Source: Pseudomonas bharatica CSV86
GTDB lineage: Bacteria > Pseudomonadota > Gammaproteobacteria > Pseudomonadales > Pseudomonadaceae
Direction of reading: 5' to 3'
Length of the DNA: 64,000 bases
Assembly: GCF_000319305.2 (NCBI RefSeq)
Contig: NZ_AMWJ02000002.1
Location: forward strand, 1,874,001-1,938,000
A model generated the notes under the pieces. The model worked only from the letters and a program-made list of their open reading frames with translations, was not told the DNA's origin and did no database searches. A program made the position numbers and the translations under genes. Within the stretch, counting starts at the first letter, position 1; every line of letters starts with the position of its first letter. Below, in pieces: positions 58,501-64,000 of this stretch.

Positions 58501-58668
58501 GGCGCGGAGATTCGCCAGGTTATGGGAGTGACTGTGTTCGCCGGCATGCTCGGCGTGACCTTGTTCGGTTTATTCCTGACTCCTGTTTTCTACGTCGCGT
58601 TACGCAGGCTCGCGACGCGCAAGCCACGTCGCCAGGCAAATGTCGCCATGGAGGCCACCCATGACTGA
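55501..58668 (+). CDS. RND multidrug efflux permease (HAE1 family)
   Basis: This is a proton-driven inner-membrane pump of the MexF/AcrB family, 1,055 aa. It starts MNFARFFVDRPIFAAVLSII. The proton-relay pair of aspartates is in GIVVDDAIVVVENVERNI, and the conserved lysine region follows later in IGLASKNAILIVEFARELE. Two large periplasmic loops lie at their usual places. The GGAGAG site is at 55485. The closest described pumps of this sort (MexEF, BpeEF, TtgDE) export chloramphenicol, quinolones, trimethoprim and solvents, but the substrate range here is not determined. It overlaps the outer-membrane gene by 8 bp. Confidence 0.95.
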   Translation: MNFARFFVDRPIFAAVLSIIIFVVGLIAIPLLPVSEYPEVVPPTVQVRATYPGANPREIADTVAAPLEASITGVENMLYMKSVAGSDGVLVLTVTFRPGTDPDDAQVKVQNRVAQAEPRLPEAVRQQGVVTVKQFPNETLVVQLRSPGDRYDALYLRNYAVLHVRDELARIQGVGDATINGSGDYAMRLWLDPDKIAALGMTAGDVVEAVREQNVQVSAGQLGAPPNPSGSDFLLSINAQGRLVTEEEFGDVIVKTGSQGQVTRLRDVARVEMDASSYSLMSLLNNKPAVAISVFEAPGANAIEISDQVRAKMDELAKRFPEGVEWSVEYDSTVFVRQSIKAVVNTLLEAIGLVVLVVILFLQTWRASIIPLLAVPVSVVGTFAVLLMLGFSINTLTLFGLVLAIGIVVDDAIVVVENVERNIAEGLAPLAAAHQAMREVSGPIVAISLVLCSVFVPMAFLSGVTGQFYKQFAVTIAISTVISAINSLTLSPALAARLLRPHGAAPDLPTRVLDRSLGWIFRPFNRFFLRSADGYGNSVSRILGRRGAVFLVYIALLVATGAVFKAVPGGFIPMQDKLYLLGVIQLPEGASLERTEALVRRVSDIALKTDGVYNAVQFPGMNGLQLTNTSNSGLVYFILKPINERKHTATEIAEQLNERFAQEQDGLAFAIMPPPVMGLGAGSGFSLYVQDRNREGYAALQTATTELATAISQEPGFQYPISSYQANVPQLDAVVDRTKAKAQGVAVTDLFDTLQVYLGSAYVNDFTRFGRTFRVMAQADAPFRSSVEDVVKLRTRNANGDMVPIGSMVDVRKTFGPDPVIRFNGYPSADLIGESDPRLVSSSQALQQVQSIADKVLPPGMQLEWTDLSYQQVTQSNTALVVFPLAVLLVFLVLAALYESWTLPLAVILIVPMSLLSAMTGVWLAGGDSNIFVQIGLIVLIGLASKNAILIVEFARELERKGHSILDAALEASRLRLRPIIMTSIAFIAGVVPLMVGSGAGAEIRQVMGVTVFAGMLGVTLFGLFLTPVFYVALRRLATRKPRRQANVAMEATHD

Positions 58669-60262
58669 CTCCACAAGGACTGATTCCGTCATGCTTCAAA
58701 CGCCATCCCGCATCCGACCATGCCTACGTCGGATGCCACATCTGGTACTGCTCCCTTTGGTGGCGTTGACGCTGGCAGCTTGCGCAGTAGGGCCGAATTA
58801 CAAGGCACCTGCCGCGCCCCAGGCAGTGACGTATGCCCGCCAAGACCCCGTTGCCGTGTCCCAGCTTGTACCGGAGGCCGATGCGCAATTCTGGCGGGAA
58901 CTGGATGACCCGGTGCTGCACTCTTTGGTGGAGAATGCTCTTCACGCCAATCACGACATCCGCATAGCACTGTCGCGCTACGAGCAAGCCAGCGCACTGT
59001 CGCGCGAACGTCGCCAAGACTACTATCCGACGCTGGGCGCGTCCGGTGAAATCAGTACCCAGCGCGCCAGTGCTGCACAAGCACCGGATGCGTCCCGCTC
59101 CGACCGGGATAACGATCTGCATTCGGCTGGCCTATCCGTGATCTGGGAATTGGACTTCTTTGGCCGAGTGCGGCGCAGCGTGGAATCGCAGCGCGCCGAG
59201 ACCGAGGCCAGCGCAGCCGACCTGGCGGGCGTACAAGTGGCTATGGTGGCCGAGTTGACCGACGCCTATTTCCGCTTGCGCGGCTTGCAAGTGCAATTAC
59301 AGGTCGCGCGGGACAACGAAATCAACCAAGCCGATACGCTGCGGCTGACCGAGGTCTTGTTCGAGAACGGCCGGGGCACGTCGTTCGATGCCGACCGCGC
59401 CCGCACGCAATTGGCGCTGACACGCTCGCGCATTCCGCCGCTTGAAGCTGAGGCTGCTGTGGCCGCCCACCGCATTGCCGTGCTCACTGGCCGCACGCCT
59501 GCGGCGATGGCCGAAGTGCTGGATCACCCCGCAGCCTTGCCTGAGCTGCCCGCCCAGATCAACGCCGGTGCACCGGGCGATCTACTGCGTCGCCGTCCCG
59601 ATGTGGCTGCGGCAGAACGTAGGCTGGCTGCGGCCACTGCGCGTATCGGCGTAGCCATGGCAGACCTGTTCCCTCGCTTTACGTTGGGAGGGCTGATCGG
59701 CACGCAGGCGTTGGGCTTTGGTTCGTTGTTCGAGCGTGATAGTGAAACGCGAATGATCTCGCTCGGTGTGGGTGGTTCCTTCCTAGACGTGGGCCGGGTG
59801 CGGTCGCGCATCGCGGCGGCCAATTCAGCCACTGCCGAAAACTTGGCGGTATACGAGCGCACGGTGCTGCGCGCCATGGAAGAAACCGAGAACGCGCTGG
59901 TACGCCTATCGCGCGCGCAGACCGAGAACGCCATGCTGGTACAGGCGACCGAGGCCAGCCGCCGGGCAGCCAAGACGGCTCGCCTGCAATTTGAGGGCGG
60001 CGCCATCCATGTTTTGGATGTGCTGGAGGCCGAACGTTCACGCTTGGAGTCCGAAGACTTGCTGGCACAAAGCGCCACCCGCAGGGCGACGGCGTTGGTG
60101 GCGGTCTACAAGACGCTGGCCGGCGGCTGGTCACACGCCTTGCCCGGACCGCAGGGCGAGGCAGTCGCGCAGCGCCACAAAAGCGGCGACAGGCCTGAAC
60201 TGGATGAACTCGGTGAGATGAGCGGCTACAACGCTGCGACTCTCAAACGGCCTTTGTACTGA
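58661..60262 (+). CDS. RND efflux outer-membrane lipoprotein (NodT/OprM family)
   Basis: This is the outer-membrane channel of the pump, 533 aa. A lipoprotein signal with lipobox LTLAAC is followed by AVGPNYKAP, the almost invariant start of the mature protein. Two OEP repeats follow (VIWELDFFGRVRRSVESQRA and GGLIGTQALGFGSLF). Helical segments run to ALVAVYKTLAGGWSHALPG. ATG 58661 has GGAGG six bases upstream and overlaps the permease stop, so translation is coupled. The C-terminal extension is about 30 residues beyond the usual end. Confidence 0.93.
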   Translation: MTDSTRTDSVMLQTPSRIRPCLRRMPHLVLLPLVALTLAACAVGPNYKAPAAPQAVTYARQDPVAVSQLVPEADAQFWRELDDPVLHSLVENALHANHDIRIALSRYEQASALSRERRQDYYPTLGASGEISTQRASAAQAPDASRSDRDNDLHSAGLSVIWELDFFGRVRRSVESQRAETEASAADLAGVQVAMVAELTDAYFRLRGLQVQLQVARDNEINQADTLRLTEVLFENGRGTSFDADRARTQLALTRSRIPPLEAEAAVAAHRIAVLTGRTPAAMAEVLDHPAALPELPAQINAGAPGDLLRRRPDVAAAERRLAAATARIGVAMADLFPRFTLGGLIGTQALGFGSLFERDSETRMISLGVGGSFLDVGRVRSRIAAANSATAENLAVYERTVLRAMEETENALVRLSRAQTENAMLVQATEASRRAAKTARLQFEGGAIHVLDVLEAERSRLESEDLLAQSATRRATALVAVYKTLAGGWSHALPGPQGEAVAQRHKSGDRPELDELGEMSGYNAATLKRPLY

Positions 60263-60276
60263 CAACAGGAGGCGAA

Positions 60277-61220
60277 ATGGAGATTCGACACTTACGCTGC
60301 TTTCTCGCTGTCGCCGAAGAACTACATTTCGCCCGCGCGGCGGAGAGGCTGCACATCGAGCAGTCACCGCTGTCGCGCACTATCAAGGAGCTGGAGGAGA
60401 GCCTGGGCGAACAGTTGTTCATTCGTACCAGCCGCAGCACGCGGCTGACACGGGCGGGCAAGCTGTTTCTGGAGCATGTGCCGCGCATCTTCACCGCCTT
60501 GCACCAGCGCGCGATAGCGTGAATGCAGCCACCAACGGCTTCCACGGTCAGTTGCGTATCGCACTGTCCGACGGCATCACGCCCTCGCGCCTGCCGTCCT
60601 TGCTGGCGCTGTGTCGGCAGGAAGAACCCGAAGTCGAGATTCGCCTGTTCGAGGTACCCTTGTCGCAGCAGATCAAGGGACTGCATGACGACCTTTACGA
60701 CGTGGGCTTTGCCCAGTCCGATGAAGTTGGAGAAGGCATCACTGCCGAAGCCGTTTGGAGCGATGCGCTGATGGTGGCGGTTCCTGCACGTCATCCGCTT
60801 TTGAAGCACAAGCGCATCCCGCTGGAAGAAGTGCTGCGCTATCCGCTGGTGTTGTGCGATCCGCACGTATGCGAAGGCCATGCTCGCCAAGTCGAGCGCG
60901 TACTGCGCCGGATAGATATGGAGCCGCTGATTGCCGAACGTGTGGCTTCGTGCGATTTGATGATGGCGTTAGTGTCGGCGGGCTTTGCGCTGGGCCTAGC
61001 CGGAGCGCCGCATATCGCAGGCAGCCGTGAGCCTGGGATTGTGGCTCGGCCGCTGGCGGGTCGCTCACCCATGCTGACCACTTATGTGCTGCACCGGGAA
61101 GGTGGATCCTCGGACGTGCTGTCACGCTTTATCGAGCGTGTGCAGGCCATCGAATCGCCGGACGGCATCAGAGCCACGCCCCCCCTTGAACCCGATTCCC
61201 AAGAGGAAGTCGAGTCATGA
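60277..61220 (+). pseudogene. traR: LysR-family regulator TraR of the ICE, frameshifted
   Basis: This is a LysR-type regulator that in Tn4371 elements lies ahead of the traG-trb transfer operon. The N-terminal HTH is MEIRHLRCFLAVAEELHFAR, AAERLHIEQSPLSRTIKELE (60277-60522). The effector domain GQLRIALSDGITPSRLPSLL ... CEGHARQVERVLRRID is in another frame to 61220. The break is at about 60507: adding one G in CACCAGCGCGCGATAGC gives HQARDSVNAATNGFHG and a 314-aa protein. AGGAGG precedes ATG 60277. As written the protein is non-functional, but a sequencing error is possible. Its stop overlaps eexN by ATGA. Confidence 0.85.
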
Positions 61221-61477
61221 CCATGAAGCAGATCGCCCCATTCCTGTTGGTCGCCGCGCTGTCCGCTTGCGGCCAGTCCGAAACACCGAAACAGGCAACC
61301 AATGTACCGACCGTGGAAGAGCTGGTCGCAGATCCTGCGCGCCTGAGGGAGCTGCGCCGCCAGTGCAAGACCGAACGCCCGACGATGGGAGACGTGCTGT
61401 GCAACCGGGTGGCCGAGGCGACGAACAAGCGCTTCTTTGGCTATGGAAACACGCCCTACACGCCGCCGAAGTTCTGA
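61217..61477 (+). CDS. eexN: EexN-family lipoprotein
   Basis: This is a small lipoprotein of the entry-exclusion type, found after traR in Tn4371-like elements. The 86-aa product has a short signal (MKQIAPFLLVAALSAC), a charged helix (VEELVADPARLRELRRQCK) and a conserved tail with VLCNRVAEATNKRFFGYG. ATG 61217 overlaps the traR stop; ATG 61223 also fits. It is the last ICE gene before the right IS, whose end lies 33 bp downstream, so traG and later genes have been separated from it or lost. Confidence 0.85.
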   Translation: MTMKQIAPFLLVAALSACGQSETPKQATNVPTVEELVADPARLRELRRQCKTERPTMGDVLCNRVAEATNKRFFGYGNTPYTPPKF

Positions 61478-61510
61478 TTGTTGGCTTTCTGCCGCGAATC
61501 TTGATTTTTC

Positions 61511-62901
61511 GGGTATACGGATTTAATGGTTGATGGGGCATCTTCACCCCACCAACCTGATGCCACCCTCAGATGGTTGATAGATCGACCCCGTAGTTGA
61601 GTTCCTCTGCGAAGTCTAGCATTCCGTAACCGATGGTTTTCTTGTAGAACGGAGAGATCTTCGCAGTCGGGGCCTTCTTCTTGTGCTTCGTGGTGTAGAG
61701 CATTCGTGCCCGCATCACCTCGAACGAGTAACCGCGCCCTTCTCGGTTCTTGTCCTTGGCCAGTCGGTTGATGGATTCTGTGTAAGCGTTGGTGACGGGT
61801 ATGTCCGCCTCGAAGTAGGTCATGAGCTCTTCGCGCCAGTTCCCCACCGCCCTGACCAGGTCGCTCCAGACTTCCTTCTGGCCCTCCGGGATGGCGGCTA
61901 TCCAGTCATCCAGGGCGGCTTCTGCCTCGGGCCGTGTGGTGGCGTCCCAGATGCCGTAGAAGCGTTCTTTGTGTTCGTAAGCGGCCAGCAGTTGCGGGAA
62001 TGCACCCGTCCATGTTTCCATGATTAACCACTCCCGGTCTGAGACTTCGTGAGCGCGTTTCAGCAGGATTTTCCGGTCTCCCTTGAGGGTTCGGCTTTGG
62101 GCGGGTTTTAGATCCGTCCTGAGTCCCTTGCGCACCTTCTCCAGGGCATCGTTGGCCATGCGCACCACATGGAACTTATCGACCACAATGCGGGCCTGTG
62201 GCAGTGCTGTCTTGACCGCTGTCCGGTAGGGGTTCCACATGTCCATGCTGACGATCTCGACCTTCTGCCGGTCTTTGAGCTTCATCAGGTAGTTGGTCAC
62301 CACGTCCTGCCGGCGGGTGGCCAGCAGGTCGAGCAGGGTTCGCTCCTCGATGTTGGTCAGGATGCAGCGGTAGCGCTTGTTCAAGTACAGCTCGTCGATG
62401 CCCAGAATGCTGGGCGTCTCGAAGCGGTGCCAGCGCCCCAGGAACTCGGCGCGGGCGTTAAAGATGTCGCGTACCGTCTTCTCGTCCAGGCCGGTCTGTG
62501 CCGCCACGAAGGTGTAGGGGTGGTTGAAGGATTCCTTCTCCACGTATTCATGCAGCCGCAGCGTCATGCGGAAGCCGTCCACCATTTCCGGCAGCTGGGG
62601 CCTGAAGGTGGTCTTGCAGGCACGGCAGATGTACCGGCGGCGGACTACCCAGAGGGTGACCCGTTTGCCGTGAATGGGTAGATCACGATAGGGAACATCA
62701 CGCTTGCCGAACCGCACGAACTCGCCCTGCACACCGCATTCCTCGCAGGCTATTGGTGTAGGTGCTTCAAGCTGAAAATGTATGTCGTCATTCTGCTCCT
62801 CAGAATCCACCAACTGGTACCCAGGAAGGCTTAACGAATTAATCATCTCCCGCCTTGATCAGAAAAACAGGTAGGTGGCGTATGGGCATATAGAAAACTT
62901 G
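61511..62901 (-). mobile_element. ISL3-family insertion sequence (right copy)
   Basis: The end of this element next to the tnpA stop is a 24-bp repeat at 61511-61534 (GGGTATACGGATTTAATGG...), identical to the right repeat of the ISPpu12-like element. tnpA is on the minus strand. The other end is not clear: no inverted copy of the repeat is seen before 62901. A related sequence at 62902-62925 has the same orientation as the one at 61511, not the inverted one. The element may therefore continue into the arsR/permease region. Confidence 0.65.
61569..62846 (-). CDS. tnpA: ISL3-family transposase (right copy)
   Basis: A 425-aa DDE transposase with the same zinc finger (CEECG, CRACK) and catalytic residues (GIDELYLNKRYRC, VDKFHVVRMAN, NAYTESINRLAKDKN) as the left copy. 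About 20 substitutions separate the two from residue 35 on. The first 34 residues (MINSLSLPGYQLVDSEEQND) are unrelated in detail to those of the left copy. Its orientation is opposite, so the two tnpA 3' ends face each other across the ICE segment. It appears intact. Confidence 0.95.
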   Translation of the reverse strand: MINSLSLPGYQLVDSEEQNDDIHFQLEAPTPIACEECGVQGEFVRFGKRDVPYRDLPIHGKRVTLWVVRRRYICRACKTTFRPQLPEMVDGFRMTLRLHEYVEKESFNHPYTFVAAQTGLDEKTVRDIFNARAEFLGRWHRFETPSILGIDELYLNKRYRCILTNIEERTLLDLLATRRQDVVTNYLMKLKDRQKVEIVSMDMWNPYRTAVKTALPQARIVVDKFHVVRMANDALEKVRKGLRTDLKPAQSRTLKGDRKILLKRAHEVSDREWLIMETWTGAFPQLLAAYEHKERFYGIWDATTRPEAEAALDDWIAAIPEGQKEVWSDLVRAVGNWREELMTYFEADIPVTNAYTESINRLAKDKNREGRGYSFEVMRARMLYTTKHKKKAPTAKISPFYKKTIGYGMLDFAEELNYGVDLSTI

Positions 62902-62980
62902 GGGTATCCGGAATTTCTGGTTGATAAAATGCCAAAGATGTAAAGAAGAAAATCTTTCTCAGCGGATTATCTGATTGATC
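62902..62980 (+). repeat. IS-end-like repeat plus subterminal motif
   Basis: The sequence 62902-62925 (GGGTATCCGGAATTTCTGG...) resembles the ISL3 terminal repeat. About 61 bp further on, CGGATTATCTGATTGATC (62963-62980) resembles the subterminal motif that lies 63 bp inside the left end of the ISPpu12-like element. Repeat, motif, reversed regulator and forward transporter therefore occur in the same order at both places. Confidence 0.6.
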
Positions 62981-63077
62981 CTCTTCAGCCTACTCTACTG
63001 CCAATTTTCTGTTTCCACCTTCGCCTGAGTCTTCATAGCGATGCTGACTAGGGAGGACAGCGAGAGCTGGGCAAGCG

Positions 63078-63392
63078 TCAAAGCGGTTCTGGTTCATGCG
63101 CAATCCGGACACCTGCACAACATTCCTCTTGTAAGAAACCGATCAAATTCTCTAGGTGCCCATACTCGGGTATACAGACAATCGTGCGGCTATGTTTCTC
63201 CTGCCGGATCAGCCCTACCTTGGCCATGCGCGCAAGGTGATGTGATAGCGTCGAAGCAGGAATACCCAGCCCCTTCTGGATATCTCCGACCGAAGCCCCA
63301 TCATGGCCAGCTTTGACCAGAAAGCGGAACACGGACAGTCGGTGACTATTCCCTAGCTCAGCTAAGCTGGCTGCAACCTTTTCGTGATCCAT
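63078..63392 (-). CDS. ArsR/SmtB-family regulator
   Basis: The 104-aa winged-helix repressor should release DNA upon binding a metal or metalloid. It begins MDHEKVAASLAELGNSHRLS, and the recognition helix is GIPASTLSHHLARMAKVGLI. A Cys-Cys pair near the C-terminus (QEECCAGVRI) could bind metal, but the classical ELCVCDL motif is absent. ATG 63392 is preferred over a TTG at 63404. It is divergent from the permease and has its own strong promoter. Confidence 0.87.
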   Translation of the reverse strand: MDHEKVAASLAELGNSHRLSVFRFLVKAGHDGASVGDIQKGLGIPASTLSHHLARMAKVGLIRQEKHSRTIVCIPEYGHLENLIGFLQEECCAGVRIAHEPEPL

Positions 63393-63422
63393 AGCACGCC
63401 CCAATAATTCGATGTTTCTAGA

Positions 63423-63451
63423 ATTATAGTTGACAGGTCGGATAAACGCAA
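63423..63451 (-). promoter_or_regulatory. arsR promoter with overlapping palindrome
   Basis: On the minus strand TTGCGT (63446-63451) and a perfect TATAAT (63423-63428) are 17 bp apart. The palindrome TTCTAGAA (63416-63423) touches the -10. A related CTAGAAAT lies at 63480-63487 before the permease gene. These are probable binding sites of the ArsR-type repressor. Confidence 0.65.
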
Positions 63452-63503
63452 GTAGGCTGCGTACATCATTTCGACAATACTAGAAATATAGGAGTAATAT
63501 TGA

Positions 63504-64000
63504 ATGTCATCTCAACTCCAAGACGCTCTAGGCATGTTCGCCTTTCTCGCTATCGAGCTATCGGTTTTATTCATTGGCATTAGCTTGCTGGTCGGAGTTC
63601 TTCAACGTCACATCCCACCATCCAAGGTGGAAGCGTTACTGACTTCCAGTGGGAAGCGAGGCTATTTTCTTGCTGCTGGTTTAGGAGCTATAACGCCCTT
63701 CTGTAGTTGCTCGACTATCCCCATGTTGAAAGGGTTGATTCGGGCACGGGCCGGTTTTGGGCCGATGATGGTGTTTCTTTTCTCATCTCCGTTGCTGAAT
63801 CCTATCGTCGTCGGCCTGCTGGTTGCCACGTTTGGATGGACACTTACTGCTATCTATGTGCTCGCCGCTTTGGTGGTCGCGGTAGGTGCCGGATGGCTGC
63901 TTCACACGCTTGGCTTCGAGCGTTATGTGCGCCGGACGGCGACACAAGAGAGCAGTGGATGTAGTTCATCAGCAAGCCCGTGCAGTGCTACATCGACCGC
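63504..64000 (+). CDS. permease of the DUF318/ArsP-like family (3' end outside window)
   Basis: This is an inner-membrane permease of the kind that exports metals or organoarsenicals. The visible 165 residues start MSSQLQDALGMFAFLAIELS. They contain several membrane helices and the conserved cysteine motif ITPFCSCSTIPMLKGLIRA, then FGPMMVFLFSSPLLNPIVVG. A Cys/Ser-rich loop (SSGCSSSASPCSA) at the window edge could bind metal. GGAG lies nine bases before ATG 63504. It is divergent from the ArsR-like gene, which should control it. The exact substrate is open. Confidence 0.85.
   Translation, partial: MSSQLQDALGMFAFLAIELSVLFIGISLLVGVLQRHIPPSKVEALLTSSGKRGYFLAAGLGAITPFCSCSTIPMLKGLIRARAGFGPMMVFLFSSPLLNPIVVGLLVATFGWTLTAIYVLAALVVAVGAGWLLHTLGFERYVRRTATQESSGCSSSASPCSATST

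Larger units (their letters stand above)
43046..61510 (+). mobile_element. Tn4371-family ICE fragment bounded by two inverted ISL3 transposase genes
   Basis: The order DUF2958, DUF2285, HTH, repA, iterons, parA, RHH, DUF2840, traF, relaxase, cargo, LysR-type traR, eexN is that of Tn4371-like elements of beta- and gamma-proteobacteria. The integrase/left end and traG-trb type IV secretion genes are absent between the two insertion sequences. The 18.5-kb segment therefore looks like a non-autonomous relic, or half of an element that continues past the right IS. Confidence 0.8.

Noticed and set aside
43046..61510. Integrase or attachment sites for the ICE
   Set aside because: No tyrosine recombinase gene or direct-repeat att pair could be found at either edge; both edges are IS ends.
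62847..62901. Inverted terminal repeat closing the right IS
   Set aside because: I searched this stretch on both strands for the ATCAACCA...TACCC end and found no convincing match.

Overview
The window looks like a Pseudomonas chromosome of the fluorescens/putida type. The evidence is high GC content, the conserved order purD-purH-fis-dusB-(DUF3426)-prmA-accC-accB-aroQ-dsbD-MCP-gcbA followed by DUF2333-nudix-sui1-speA, and Pseudomonas-type REP doublets between genes. All family assignments come from reading the translated sequence and from known synteny. No database search was run.

Bases 1-25,000 are mostly housekeeping. Minus-strand genes cover purine synthesis (purD is cut by the window edge), the dusB-fis unit, L11 methylation, biotin-dependent fatty-acid initiation (accB-accC), aroQ, the DsbD thiol transporter, a CtpL-like chemoreceptor and the diguanylate cyclase GcbA. 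Plus-strand DUF2333, nudix, sui1 and speA follow, then a DinF-like MATE exporter. One accessory gene interrupts this core between prmA and accC: a protein of about 1,314 residues related to Pseudomonas dermonecrotic-type toxins. Its C-terminus carries all the sequence landmarks of a CheD-like deamidase domain, and it is the most interesting object in the window.

Bases 25,000-39,700 hold envelope and surface genes: yfhM (alpha-2-macroglobulin) with pbpC, a glycine-rich repeat lipoprotein paired with a TpsB/ShlB-like outer-membrane transporter, an orphan receiver protein, and the start of a Tad pilus locus (flp, cpaB, rcpA). rcpA is cut at base 39,672 by an ISPpu12-like ISL3 element that carries a MerR regulator, a cation transporter, lspA and tnpA.

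Bases 43,046-61,510 are a fragment of a Tn4371-family integrative and conjugative element (ICE): truncated XRE gene, DUF2958, DUF2285, AlpA-like HTH, repA, iterons, parA, a small RHH-like gene, DUF2840, traF, relaxase, cargo, traR, eexN. The cargo sits between the relaxase and traR. It consists of a TetR-controlled RND pump and, on the other strand, a flavin reductase, a TIM-barrel protein and a luciferase-like monooxygenase. Three near-identical palindromes lie in the divergent promoter region. The fragment is bounded on the right by a second ISL3 transposase gene in inverted orientation, followed by an ArsR-type regulator and a permease that runs off the window. No integrase or type IV secretion genes are present here.

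Six genes (yfhM, pbpC, the Gly-rich lipoprotein gene, tpsB, the DUF2285 gene and traR) contain seven frameshifts in total. Every one is repaired by adding back a single base, usually in a homopolymer, which suggests sequencing error at least as strongly as real gene decay.
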